Source: Typhlomys cinereus (lineage: Eukaryota > Chordata > Mammalia > Rodentia > Platacanthomyidae). Taken from it: DNA of 64,000 nucleotides. The notes under the pieces are model-generated. The model made no database searches. It saw nothing but the letters and a program-made list of their open reading frames with translations, and was not told the DNA's origin. The stretch is taken from NCBI GenBank assembly GCA_023101885.1, contig JALPQD010000005.1, forward strand, positions 6,688,584 to 6,752,583, read 5' to 3'. Both the position numbers and the translations under genes were made by a program. Of the stretch, positions 23,025 through 34,030 are shown in pieces (the first letter of the stretch is position 1; the number at the start of each line of letters is the position of its first letter).

Positions 23025-23445
23025 ATTGTTGCTGATAAAAACATGACCACTGTCAAATGGCTTATGGGGAACAAGGGGTTTATTTTGGCTTGAGGTTGTC
23101 TGCTTACAGTTCTTTGTTCAGCTTGGTAGGAGAGCCCACACCAATCAGTACCAAGGGCCGCCTGGGGAACTGGCCACACCAAATCCACTTAAGAACTGAG
23201 AGAAGGACAATCTTTACTTGCCAGACCAGCATGTCTGACCAAGTCTGCAGAAGGCTGCCTGCCCACTTTCTCAACCAGTTCCCCCTATTTTATTCACCTG
23301 CCCAAGGACTAATCCCACCCACCAGTGGTTGGGTTTTCCCTATCATCTAGACAATTTTCTGCAAGTTTGCTCTGGCTTAACTACTAATTCTGTACAAATG
23401 TGCCTAGATTCAAACTAGTTAAGTTAGTTCCTGAATCTAACTATG
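23025..23445 (+). mobile_element. URR1-like DNA-transposon copy, type A
   Basis: ggggtttattttggcttgag, ctttgttcagcttggtagg, ccagaccagcatgtctgacc, cccacccaccagtgg and the end ctgaatctaactatga in family order. The flanking 8-mers tgcctgca and tgcctcct agree at 6 of 8 positions, a plausible decayed duplication. Confidence 0.7.
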
Positions 23446-23469
23446 ATGCCTCCTCATTAGCTGCACAAA

Positions 23470-23890
23470 ATTATTCTTCAAAAGTGAGGGGAATAGAAAG
23501 GAGGAAACGTTTGTCAATTATTCAGCTGGCAAAAGGGTTAATATACAAATACAAAAGGAATATGGGAGGAGAAAACTTAGCAAAGGCCAAATTATCCAAT
23601 TAAAATGGATAAATTTAAAAAGTGGTCAAATGATCTGAATCAGTATTTCTCAAAAGAAGAATTCTAGGGGCCAACAAACATTACCACTGAATGATTTCAT
23701 TAGCCTTCAGGAAAGTACTAATCAAAAACACGAATTATGATCTCATGTTAGTCGGAATGGCTGTCAAACAAGGAGGCAAACAGAGAAGGGCCAGGGGAAA
23801 GGACCTTTCACACACTGCTGGCTGGAATGGAAATCAGGAGAGTAATGTGGAGAACACTATAGAGATTTCTTAGAAAATAAAAAACGTACA
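23470..23890 (+). mobile_element. L1 ORF2 3' fragment (copy 1)
   Basis: It contains gctggcaaaagggttaatat, cagtatttctcaaaagaaga, ggccaacaaacattacc, gttagtcggaatggctgtc and cactgctggctggaatgg. These are recognisable, in order, as the C-terminal part of L1 ORF2. Stops and small indels break every frame. Confidence 0.75.
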
Positions 23891-23914
23891 AGCCAAAATT
23901 ATATTCAGATTCTA

Positions 23915-24535
23915 TTGCACCCCAGTTAGAGGGTGTCATCCAGAAAATATAAAACAACAAATGACAGAACAGATGAGGGAAAAAGTCACTTAACACTATC
24001 GGCCAGAATGTAATTTACATAGCACTATGGAAATCAGTATAGAGGCTCTTCAAAAAAGCCTAGAAATATGACTATCATACTATCCATACATATCTGGGTA
24101 TATGTGAAGGAGTCAGAGTCAGTAGACATGTCTGCATGCCTGTGGTTTTCGTGCTCACAACAGTCAAGCTATAGAATCAAGCTAGGTCCTCCTCAGTGAA
24201 TGGTTGGGGTCCAGAAAGTGCCCCACGTGTGAACATAATGACATAACAGTCAGCCTTAAAGAAAAAGTGAAATCATCACACTGCAGGACAAAGGTTGAAA
24301 TCGGAGAACATAGCTAATTGGAATAAACTAGACTCAGAAAAAGAAGTGGCCATGTTTTTTTTTAATATGTGGAGTCAGGAATAAAAAGACATAAAAGTAG
24401 AAAAGGAATCATTTGGGTGGAACAAGAAGATCAGGTGGCAGAGGGCAGTAAGAGCTGAGGGGGTAAAGTATGATCAGATGCAATGAACACTGCATGCATA
24501 TATGGAAATATAATTTTCTATAATATCCTGTTGTA
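23915..24535 (+). mobile_element. L1 ORF2 3' end plus 3' UTR (copy 2)
   Basis: It restarts at gcaccccagttagagggtg, repeating a part of ORF2 already present in copy 1. It runs through cactatggaaatcagtatag, ctagactcagaaaaagaag and atatgtggagtcagg. It ends in 3' UTR-like gtatgatcagatgcaatgaa and catgcatatatggaaatata. Confidence 0.75.
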
Positions 24536-24544
24536 ACTGATGTT

Positions 24545-24960
24545 CACAAACAATATTGATCTAGCGTATGACCCGGCTGTCCCACTTCGGAGTGTCCTAA
24601 GGAAATGGAGTCAACATACCAAAGACTTATCTGTACACTTGTGTTGTCAGAAGCACTATTTACAATAGCCAAAATATGAAATTAATCTACGAGTCCCTCA
24701 ATGGATGAGTGAATAAGAAAAGGTAGTAATATACACAATGGAATATTTACTCTTCAAGAAGACTGAAATAAATAAAGATCTGATTTTTAAAAAAGACTGA
24801 TGCTCTCCCATTTGCAATGGATATTATGTTCAATGACACAAACTAGACACAGAAGATGGACAAGTAGCAGATGTTCTTTTTTTATATATGGAAGCTAAAA
24901 TCTGTCAATTTGAAGTTGGGAAGGTAGGGAAGTCTGCTTAATTTTATTAGTTCATACTAT
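24545..24960 (+). mobile_element. L1 ORF2 3' end (copy 3)
   Basis: tatgacccggctgtcccact, agcactatttacaatagcca, ctcaatggatgagtgaataa, acacaatggaatatttactc and tatatatggaagctaaaa mark the last part of ORF2 a third time. All three copies have the same orientation. Confidence 0.75.
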
Positions 24961-25264
24961 ATATATATTCTGGAATGTCACACTAAGTATCATTAGCATC
25001 CAGAATTTACCCATTACTCAAACACATTCCTCAAAATAAAATGTTTTTAAGCAGTGATGGGGAATGTTTTCAGAAGAACAAAAGTTGAGGAAATTTGTCA
25101 CAGCAACTATTTTCAAAATAAAAAGAAGCACATTGAAGAAGGAAGAAATGAGGGTAAATGAGGAGACAGGAAGTATCAATGAGGTCTGAAAATTAAAACC
25201 TACGAAATGTGGTTCCAACACGTAGACACAGGTACATGAAAGATTAAAAATTGGTACCAACAGT

Positions 25265-25855
25265 AATCCACCTAAACTGGAAAGCGCTCTATTGCTGGAG
25301 CGTAGGAAACTTTAAAACAAAAGAAGGCCACCAGAGATAAGTCAAGAAGGGAGAAATCTGCAAGATGTGACAATGGTCATTGTGTACATGCCTCATCACA
25401 GATCACCAACAAATATAAGAGTCAGATGAATCTGTTCTCAGAGTTGGAAACTAAGCACCCTTCATCAGAAATGGTCAGACCCAGAAACCTGAAGTCAGTC
25501 ACACTGCAAAACAAATGGCTATGAGAAATCTGTAGACATAACAATAGTCAAATCAAGTCTCCCCAGACTCACACGACTTTTATTCCTTATTCTATATTCT
25601 GGGCCATGAAAAACACCTTTAAAAAGTTCAAAATAATAAGAACACAGCAATGTCTACTTTCAATCATAAATGAAAGTAAGAAAAAATAAAAGAGCCAAAA
25701 GATATCTTCTGGAAAATCTTCCCCCCCAAAAACAAAAATAGCAAACTTCTGTGTAACTTCTATAGTCAAAGAAGAAATCTCAGGAGACATGGGAAAATAT
25801 TTAAATAAAAATAAAAACACATATGACCAAATGTGTTGTCTTCAGCAGAGTATAT
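25265..25855 (+). mobile_element. L1 ORF2 fossil, part 1 (endonuclease/RT junction)
   Basis: gaaatctgcaagatgtgaca, gaaatggtcagacccagaa-type lysine/asparagine-rich stretches, ttctatattctgggccatga and caatgtctactttcaatcat match the L1 ORF2 segment from after the endonuclease toward the reverse transcriptase. It is interrupted at about 25860. Confidence 0.6.
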
Positions 25856-25861
25856 ATTGTT

Positions 25862-26222
25862 GAATGCGCTTCCTTTGCTGTGAGACTGATACACAATTTA
25901 GGGGAGAAAGGGAGATTTATTTGGCTCACAGTTCCCAGAAGGGAGATACAGGAATCACAAAGCAGAAGGCATGGCTAAAGGTGGAAGCATGAGGCCAGTT
26001 CAGTCATCCTAGCCCTTGTGAAGAGAGTAAGAGTCAAGAGGAAGCAAGATCACCAAACCTCCAGGTACACTCATGTGACATGCCTTCTACCAGCAAAGCT
26101 CCACTTCTTCAAGGTATCACAGGCTTCCCAAACATTAGCAACAACTAAGAATTCAAGCACATAACCCTGTGTGTGTGGTGAGGGTAGGGGGTGGGTAGCT
26201 CTCATTCAAACCTTGACACATG
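25862..26222 (+). mobile_element. URR1-like remnant, type B, inserted in L1
   Basis: ctttgctgtgagactgatac, gagatttatttggctcacag, caaagcagaaggcatggc, ctccacttcttcaaggtatc and ctctcattcaaaccttga follow the type-B order. L1 ORF2 sequence flanks it on both sides. Confidence 0.65.
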
Positions 26223-26635
26223 ATTAGAAAAAGAAAAATCTAAAATCAATGACCTAAATCTCCAAGTTTAGAAACTAGAAGAAAAACAAATCAGGAAAGA
26301 GAAGAAAAGAAATGAGACAGCCATAATAATAGATAAGTGAAAAATCAAATAAATAATAAGAAGCATCTCAGATCTCAGAAATAAATGAAACTGAAAACAA
26401 TGTAAGAGTGAAAATCAACGAAATAGAAAGATGAGGAAAACAATCAGCAAAATATCATCTCCTAGCCAGAAATTTCTAATGCAGGCGTGAAAAACATGAT
26501 ATTATAACAAATTTTAAGAATATTGTAAAAACAATAAAGGAATGTTAGGAGCATTTCTAACAAATTTGAAAATTTGTATGAAATGGGCCATTCCTTAAAA
26601 TATATAATCTGCCAAAATTCATAAAGAAGAAATGG
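26223..26635 (+). mobile_element. L1 ORF2 fossil, part 2
   Basis: It resumes after the URR1-like insertion: gaaaatcaacgaaatagaaa, atttgaaaatttgtatgaaa and ctgccaaaattcataaagaa are in the ORF2 order just upstream of the reverse transcriptase core. Confidence 0.65.
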
Positions 26636-26775
26636 ATAATTTTTAATTGTTTTGATAATTTCATACTTACAGACAATATTTAATTGATTATAATCATCCC
26701 CAGCTTCCTCTCTCCTCCCCTCCTTCTCAATCCACATCTGTTCTTCCTCCCAAGTATGTCCTTTCTACGTTCATG
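26636..26775 (-). mobile_element. Antisense L1 3' UTR fragment, inserted in L1
   Basis: ttgttttgataatttcatac and a pyrimidine-rich tcctctctcctcccctcctt run match the start of the antisense 3' UTR blocks at 1863 and 27125. About 140 bp survives. Confidence 0.5.
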
Positions 26776-27124
26776 GAAAAAGACAATTTTAATTGGTCTA
26801 AATGTATATAAACAATTAATTATCTTCCATAGTAGAAAGTTCCAGAAATAGATCATTTTACTGGTATTATTTCATAAATATTTAAGGAAAAAGTATATAG
26901 AGTCACCTCATTCCGAGGAAAAGGCATGGTTCCTAACTCTTTCTTCCATTAGACAGGTATTATCTTAATATCAAAATCAAACAAAGATGTTACAGTAAAA
27001 GAACCCATATATCAGTTTTTCTCATGAGTATAAATGGATGAATCATAAATCCTCAAAAAAACATTAATTAGCAAATCAAATTCAACATTATATAAAACTA
27101 TATATTGCAAACAAATAGGATTTA
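26776..27124 (+). mobile_element. L1 ORF2 fossil, part 3 (reverse transcriptase)
   Basis: catttttactggtattatttc-like sequence, then ggcatggttcctaactcttt, gacaggtattatcttaatat and gcaaatcaaattcaacatta follow the ORF2 reverse transcriptase in order up to caaataggatttac, where a 1-kb insertion begins. Confidence 0.6.
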
Positions 27125-28135
27125 CTTTTTTCACTCTTTTCTATTGATATTTTGCTTTGACAGATTCATACATGTATGTAAACATTCTGGTTTCTTTCCC
27201 CTCTACCTTTTTCATTGTCCTAGAATTTCACACATAAGCACAGTAACTCTATTTCATTTTTGCATCCTGTTATCCAATTCCAATCCCCTCACCTTTTCTT
27301 CTGCCTTTTGTGTCTCTTCCCAACAACCTAACTTCTCTTCCTTCCCTTCAAATCTTTCTCCCACATTTACATCCTATTCATGGTTTTGCAGTCCCACTGT
27401 GTGGTCCTGGGGCTAGACTTATCTCTTGGTTGTCTTCAGGTCAGGTGGATCCACTGTGGGCTTAGTGTAGCCACCTCTATGGCTACTTTAGAAAGTCAGG
27501 GCTCTGCTTTTTGGAGGATGCTATTTCACAGCCTTGCCCTGCCTCTGGCTCTCACATTCTTCTTCTCCCTTTTCCACAGAGGTCTCTGAGCCTGTAGAGA
27601 AGTATAGATGCCCTGCTGAGGACTAAGCCCTCAGCCTTCACTTATTCTCGGTATCTCGCGCACCCGTAGCTGTCTGTATTCATCTCCAGTCACTCTATCA
27701 AGGAGGCCTCTGCTTAAGGTCAAGGATTGTCTTGTTTTAGTTGCACTCTCTCTTCTGTGATGTTCCTGATCCTTAAGTGGAGAGGGTTAGCTGTCTACAG
27801 TTGAGCATTCCAAGTCATCTATTCTTTGCCAACTAGTGTCTATTGTCAAAGGAAACTTCTGGAATGCAAGCTGAGAGGCGCAGTAGTCAATGGGTTTACA
27901 AATAAGTATTTAAAAGGCAAATCGATGCTGTGTCCTTTCAGCAAAAGAAGTAGTAGCAGGTTCTCTCCTAGGGCCCATGGTCTTGTTATCTATTAATGGC
28001 TTCTTAGTGTGGTTTGCAGTACTAGGTATGTGTTCCCTATATGTGAGTAGTGGGACTTGAATCCAATTGGAAAATGTTGGTTACCCCCAGAACATTCATG
28101 CCACTATTAATTTAATAAGCATACACCAATGGGAC
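27125..28135 (-). mobile_element. Antisense L1 3' UTR block, inserted in L1
   Basis: T-rich start, cagattcatacatgtatgta, a C/T-rich part, then ccacagaggtctctgagcct, gtagcaggttctctcctagg, gggacttgaatccaattgga and ggttacccccagaacattca. This order is well known from antisense rodent L1 (Lx-type) 3' UTR copies. The 103- and 69-codon frames at 27105-27589 lie inside it and are not genes. Confidence 0.6.
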
Positions 28136-28560
28136 CTTTCATGGGTATACAAAACTAACTCAATATTTAAAAATAAATTAATGCAGAACACTGCATCAAC
28201 AAAAGAAGAATCACATAAATGTATCAATAGCTATTAAAGATTTGATAAAAGTTCAACACCCCTTCATGATTAAAAACAAACAACTTTCAGCAAAACCATA
28301 ATACAGGAAATTTTTTCCACTTTATAAAAAACATGTATGTACCCAAAATATCATAGTTGGTATTCTTAATTATGAGAAATTGGAATCTTTCCTACCAAAA
28401 CCATAAATAAGGCAGGGCTCCCCAATCACACTTTTTCAGCATGATATTGGAAATATCAGATTATCCAATAAAGCCAAGAAAAAAGAGAAATAATAATGAT
28501 GAAAGAAAAATAAAACGGTGTCCTTACATGTAAGTCTCCTGAGAAAGCAAAAAGACTAAT
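28136..28560 (+). mobile_element. L1 ORF2 fossil, part 4
   Basis: catgggtatacaaaactaac, gatttgataaaagttcaaca, ccttcatgattaaaaacaaa and ggcagggctccccaatcaca continue the reverse transcriptase exactly where part 3 stops. Confidence 0.65.
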
Positions 28561-28894
28561 AGTTGCCAGGAATGGAGGAGGATTATTGGAATAGCTAGGC
28601 TGATGACAGCAAACAAACAAAACTTAATGGCTACAAATACCACAATGAAGGACTTATCATTACATATTTGCCTAAAGTCAGTGTGTCTTACAGGAGCACT
28701 GAGACCAGACCAACAAGATGTGCTCCTTATAGCTTCATCTATTGGAGGAAGTATGTCCGTTTAGTGTCGGGGCATTTACAGGAGAGTCTATGCATACGCT
28801 GGATGCTCAGGAAATCTGTCTATGTTACTCTCAGTTTCGAAATCAATCTCTTTCTGCCGAAACCAAGCCAAACCAAGCTCCGAATCTTTAAAGC

Positions 28895-29027
28895 GAAACA
28901 AATCACAAGCTCACAAGAGTTTGAGGCAGAAGGATTGAAAACTTGAGGCCAACTTAGCCAATATAGTAAGTTCTTGTCTCAAATCAAACAAAAGGAAACA
29001 AAATAAAACACAAAAAAAAACAGAAAA
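28895..29027 (+). mobile_element. B1-like SINE, old and partial
   Basis: gtttgaggcagaaggattga, ggccaacttagccaatatag and cttgtctcaaa, followed by an A-rich tail, correspond to the 3' two-thirds of a 7SL-derived B1/PB1 element. Confidence 0.65.
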
Positions 29028-29036
29028 TCTAAACAA

Positions 29037-29178
29037 CAGCTGAGCATGATAACATATGCCTGTAATCTCAGTACTCAGGAGGCTGAGGCAGGATGAGTGC
29101 TGTAAATTTGAGGCTGGGGCTGGGCTACACGACAAGTTTGAGACCAGTTAAATAGTAAGATCCTCTCTTTAAAAAAAA
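29037..29178 (+). mobile_element. B1 SINE (7SL-derived)
   Basis: catatgcctgtaatctcagt, ctcaggaggctgaggcagga, gggctacacgacaagtttga and gatcctctctttaaaaaa follow the B1 order from near the 5' end. The A tail has evolved into the neighbouring purine microsatellite. Confidence 0.85.
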
Positions 29179-29179
29179 T

Positions 29180-29278
29180 GGAAGGAAGGAAAGAAAGAAG
29201 GAAAGGAAAGGGAGGGAGGAAGGAAAGGAGGGAGGGAGGGAGGGAGGGAGGGAGGGAGGGAGGGAGGGAGGGAGGGAG
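29180..29278. repeat. (GAAG)n to (GGGA)n microsatellite
   Basis: About 100 bp of pure purine on the + strand, grading from gaag/aaag units to uninterrupted ggga units. It directly follows the B1 A tail. The poly-Pro/Ser frames opposite it are artefacts. Confidence 0.95.
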
Positions 29279-31875
29279 ATCCATCCTCTGAGATTTTGTT
29301 TTTTATCTGCCATAGATTCTCTGTTAAAAAAAAAAAGTGGATCTGCACAGTGGATGACCCCGTCTCTTGCCTGGCACCTCTGCTCCTGAGTTCTCAGAGA
29401 GAGCATCCCCTCTGTATGCCTTTTGAGGCTCTCACCTTCTTCTGTCCTGTTCAGCTCCTGTGCAGAAATCATTGACCATTAATTTGTACACATGTATAAA
29501 AGGGAAGTGACCTGCTCTTCCTTCTGTCTCATGAAACTTTTATTTAGGATTTTCCTTGACATCAGGGACATTAGCTGCCGTTTGGGAACTTGCCGTGGCC
29601 CCTGTGCTCCTATTAGACCTGGCTAACATCGGCCTCTCAGCTTTGCTGGAGTTCTCTCCATTTCCTCTTCTATAGATCCTTCTTTCCTTTCTCTTTTTTT
29701 ACTCTGGAATGTACCAAGCTTTATCTTAGGGTGGCGTTTTCCAAGCAAAATGCTTCCTCAATTCCTGTGCACATAGTCTACTTGAAAGTACTCACTGCTT
29801 TCCAAATTACCTACAGACCAGAGCTGGTTCATATCAGTTGTTGGGTTAATACTTACTGCAGTTACTGAGGTTATTTGGCATTTTAATTTTGTAAGTTGTT
29901 GGGAGAGGGGTTTGATCACTTGCTGCTGGGTTCTATCAGATAAGAAGCACATGGGATGCCATTTTGTAAAGCAGATCAATGTCACTAGGACAGAGTCAAT
30001 TAATCAGTGTTATGAGCTCTTAGTGACTTAATAAAACTTAAGCAAATTACTTAGCTGATTCTCCTTTATGTTTTTGTTTACAATCTGTGAAATGGACAGC
30101 CAATAAGATCGTTAGTTTAACACAGAACCTGGCACATACATAACATTATTACAGTGGTGGCATTTAGCTTAGCATACTCGGTTGTGCCCTACAATGAACT
30201 TAGTCGTGGTTATATCTAATTACTCTGTCTCTGTATTTCATAGTTGCTTGTTGCTGGGTTTTCTTTACCCTGAGACAGTTCTGTGTTTAATGTGAAGTAG
30301 GAATAGAACAACAACAACAAATGCTCATACATCCAAAATGACGCTTCAAAGAATTTGATGCTTTAAGTAAATGAGCAAGTAACTTATAAAACCCAGGATG
30401 GACGAAGAGCCCCTCTTTGTTCATTAGCCAGTTACTAAATAGTGTTTGCGTTATCCACACGAATAGTAAATGAATTCATTGTGGTATGTGCTATCACAGC
30501 AAATAGGAAATGAATTCATAGCTATGGGCTTCATAAAATATTCCTACTGGAGAAGTTATGTGCGATCTATTTGGCTTCTGGGGTGAGGGGGGCTTCCCAT
30601 GAAACAGGAAAGAAATAATACTGGGCACCACATTGTACAGTTGGAATCATTGAGTTTTCTAGAACTGCTAACACAGTCTGTGCCTTGATAACATATTAGT
30701 AGCTTTAGATGACTCGATTTTTGGTTTCTGTTCATTCTTCATGGTTAATGTGTAGTGTTAGCTTCGACTTAACCTGGACACCAGGAAAGTGTCTGCTTTG
30801 TGATTTGACTTAAGCAAAAATGTTTTGAAGGGCTATCCTGTCGCATTCAACGGCTGCCTGAGAGGAAGGTTGGCACACACCGTTGATTTCAGGTTGGTTT
30901 GTGTATATGGGATTCGGTGAATACTCTCATCTGCTCATTTTTTCTCAGTACAAGAATAAAATAAATTTGGGGATTAACAGCATGAATGTTGTATCCTTGC
31001 AGTAATATTTGAATTTTATTGACCATCATAAATAGACTATGAAATCATGGCGGCAGCAAAAACACAGATGGTGCCTATTACAAGCCCGCAAGCTGCAAAC
31101 AGCAAGCGCAAAGATCAGTCCTAGGACACGTGTCGGCCATCCGCGGTCTAGAAACCACACAGTGTAACCTCTCAGAGAAATTCACAAGTATTTCCTTAGG
31201 AGGAAAAAAAAAAAAAAAAAAACGACACAGCTTCTTGGTTTCATGACAAAATTAAAAAACTTCCAGGGTTTAATTTTCAAGAACTGCTGGTTTTATATCT
31301 GGCCTGAAATTTATAAATTACATTTGGAGAAGAGAATTATACAAGGACAGAAAAGTATGGGAAGTAGTAAATCTTTACTAAGGCAAGAATCATAATCCAA
31401 CTGGATAGTATATTCACTCACAGACCAACAATATGCAAGGCCACATGTTAATGTTCTACAGAGTTCAAGTGTAGCCTACCATGGATGTATTTAACTATGA
31501 TGTAAATTAGACTAGGACGATGCCCACAGGGAATGTGAGCATGGGTGACAGACTATAACAGCAAACACGAAGGCAGCATGTTCTGCACACTGGTGACTGC
31601 TGCAAATGGTACACACATTGTCTCTCCTGGTCCTTGTTAATCTGTGCTGGTGACAACAGTGTCAACCCCTTTCCCCCTCTGACTGGTCTATGAGAACTCC
31701 ATCCGCAAGTAGGTGGACAGCTCAGAAAACAGTTTGTGACACAATCTTTTGGTCCTTTCTTCCAGGCGAGAGGCTGGCTGCTCAGAAGCAACTGCTCCAC
31801 GAAGAAGATTGTGAGGATACGAAGAGGGTAGAATGGGGCAGGAGAGCAGGCGAAGGTAGGGGGACCAAGATACTG
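29279..31875. other. Mostly unique sequence, a MIR inside
   Basis: About 2.6 kb including a decayed MIR at about 30010-30140 and an A19-type run at 31204-31222. No exon or motif that I can support. Confidence 0.4.
30010..30140 (+). repeat. MIR SINE fragment
   Basis: gcaaattacttagctgattc, caatctgtgaaatggacag and cagaacctggcacatacata follow the MIR order (splicing-like tcatctgtaaaatgg core and a tggcacata 3' part). Confidence 0.6.
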
Positions 31876-31879
31876 GGGC

Positions 31880-31982
31880 TTGAGGTGCAGCTTTGTCAGT
31901 AGAGCGCTGGCCTAGCATGCATGAAGCCCTGAGTTCAAACCCAGCATCACATAAAACTGGGCATAGTGGCACGTGCCTGAGA
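31880..31982 (+). mobile_element. ID-B1 fused SINE, first half
   Basis: tcagtagagcgctggcctag and catgaagccctgagttcaaa form an ID head with A and B boxes. Then aactgggcatagtggcacgt gcctg starts a B1 part, which breaks off here and resumes at about 32383. Confidence 0.75.
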
Positions 31983-32382
31983 CCAGAGGAAATGAAGCAA
32001 GGCACAAGCCTATGTGGAAAGCAGCACGTGCCCTGGGAAAGCTGACCTGAGGCTTACCCTGAATTCAGCCCTTTCACACCCCACCACGGGTCCACCACAA
32101 ATCCCAGCTGCGGGATTTTCAAACCTGACCCCACCAGGGACCACCGAAGATCAGAGAGGAAACCAATAGAAAACTTATATTCTTTAATCCCCTAAAGTTC
32201 ATAAAGGGGTGCCCAGAGAGCTTCGGAGCAAGACTTGGAACAGTCTTAGAGTAGCTAGAGGCGACTTCTTGTTCCCCCTGATTCTCCTGAGCAAGCCTGT
32301 CTCCCTGTCTCTGCTTTTCAATAAGTTACTGAAAACCATTCCATCACGTTCTCGCCTCAGTCTTTTGAGTCTTGAACCTCAA
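31983..32382 (+). mobile_element. Probable LTR inserted in an ID-B1 SINE
   Basis: A roughly 400-bp insertion between the two SINE halves. It holds aaaccaatag (CCAAT-like), gttcataaagggg (TATA-like) and ttttcaataagttac (polyadenylation-like), then cctcagtcttttgag near the end, all in the order of an LTR. No matching ends or duplication were fixed, so the exact edges are uncertain. It could be another class of insertion. Confidence 0.5.
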
Positions 32383-32480
32383 TCGAGCACTCAGGAAACC
32401 GAGACGGGGAGGATGAAAAGTCCTAGGTTATCGTTGGCTGTAGAGGAAATTGCAAGGGCAGCTTGGGCTGCATAAAACTT
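32383..32480 (+). mobile_element. ID-B1 fused SINE, second half
   Basis: gagcactcaggaaaccgaga, ggatgaaaagtcctaggtta and gcagcttgggctgcataaaa continue the B1 part interrupted at 31982. Confidence 0.7.
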
Positions 32481-32484
32481 GTCA

Positions 32485-32885
32485 GGTTATAACGGGGAAA
32501 GGGAATGAGGAGCAACCCCAGCAATGTGGAGGGGGTCGCATGGAGGCCGGTGACTAAAGAGCAACTCGAGAGAGGCTTAGGAAATAAATACAGGTTTAAT
32601 TAGAGTTAAGCGCCTGGTGATCAAGGGAACCGTAGTTGAGCCTTATGGTAGAAGAGCATTGGCACAGAGGAGAAAGCTGACAGAACAGTGAGAGCAGAAA
32701 AGAGGCGATGAGCGAGGTCGGCACGGGGTGGGGGTGCAGCTCTGAACGGGGGAGGGTCTCTGAGTAGAGAGAACCCCTGGGCATGCCCCCAGTCTTCAAA
32801 GGTCTTAGATATTGCTAAGGGGTTACATGGGAGTTGCTACCGAGGTAGAGCGAAGTGTTTATTCTGGGGCCTCCAAACTCAACAT
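32485..32885 (-). mobile_element. Probable second LTR-like block, CpG-rich
   Basis: About 400 bp with more CpGs than the surroundings. On the minus strand it holds ccccagaataaacacttcgc and ctaattaaacctgtatttat, which look like polyadenylation regions of an LTR. It starts right after the split SINE. No confirmed ends; tentative. Confidence 0.35.
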
Positions 32886-33765
32886 CCAGTTGCCACTGCC
32901 TTCAAAATCTGGTTTTAAAAAGCAACCCAAAGCAACTAGGCCAACAAAAATGATCGTGACATCACAAGGAAGACATGTTATATAGATCAGAGCCGGACTT
33001 TGCAAACCAGAAAAGGGTACAAATGGGGCAGGCACCAGGTAGGATGGACCAGAGAGGAGAAAAAAGTGGAAAAAATTGGATGATGAAATCATCAGTGGTA
33101 TTTTTATATAACTGCCATGAGGAAGTTGTGGGCCGTGAAGTGTTTTCTAGATTGTACTTCGTTAAAGAAAGAGCAGGACTTCGAAAGCAAAAATAGCGAA
33201 TGAAGCTTGTTTTATGAGAAATTTGGTCTTGAAGGCCACAAGGATGATGACATTAGCTTCTGGGTTTTGAACAAGTAGAAAGAGCTTAACTAAACACTCA
33301 TGGAGTAGATTTAGGAATGATTCCCAAGGGGAAGAATCAATAGAGACAGGATGACTAAAGCCACCACCAACTCTAGTGACACCACAATGGTCTCCAGCCG
33401 CAGCTTTTCAGTTAGTGGCATTGTTGAATGGCACCACTGGGTGATGGTCTCTATTGCTTGGGGGGTCACGGCCCCAGCTCACGTTGTTTAGTTAACCATG
33501 GCTGTGCATCCTCTGTGGTGATGATGGAGTTACACAGAGGGGAGCAGAGGAACTAGCAAGCAGGGCTGAGTAGGAATTGAACGGAGGGAATGCTTTCAGG
33601 AAGCTGACAAAAGTTTCTCCTTGTTTTAACGTTTGGCCAGCTTGACTTCAGTTCACTGTTTAGGCTGTTGGTAAGCATTAAGACACCTGGGCCTTCCCTA
33701 AAGAAAGCTATAAAATAGCACATCCAAACCCATGCAAATGCCCACCCACCACACCTGCAGACTCA
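32886..33765. other. Unique sequence, no feature seen
   Basis: About 0.9 kb without a recognisable repeat. Confidence 0.4.
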
Positions 33766-33769
33766 CACA

Positions 33770-33905
33770 CACTCCTCCAGTCAGTGAGTCAGCAGGTGAA
33801 AGTGGCAGCTGATCTGAGTTCAACACCCAGAACCTACATAGTAGAGGGAGAGAACTGACTCTTGCAAGTTGTCTTCTGACCTCCATACATGCATCCAGTA
33901 TGTGC
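33770..33905 (+). mobile_element. B2-like SINE
   Basis: gatctgagttcaacacccag, gtagagggagagaactgact, tcttgcaagttgtcttctga and cctccatacatgc are the central and 3' parts of a B2-class SINE in sense orientation. Confidence 0.75.
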
Positions 33906-33955
33906 TGTTGCTCAACTGTCTTTGAGGGTATCTATCTTTCTGTCACCAAGGATCG

Positions 33956-33961
33956 ATCTAT

Positions 33962-34030
<69 letters not shown>

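Noticed and set aside
29075..29472. Poly-Pro/Ser-Leu open frames on the minus strand
   Set aside because: Translation of the GGGA microsatellite and the B1 element.
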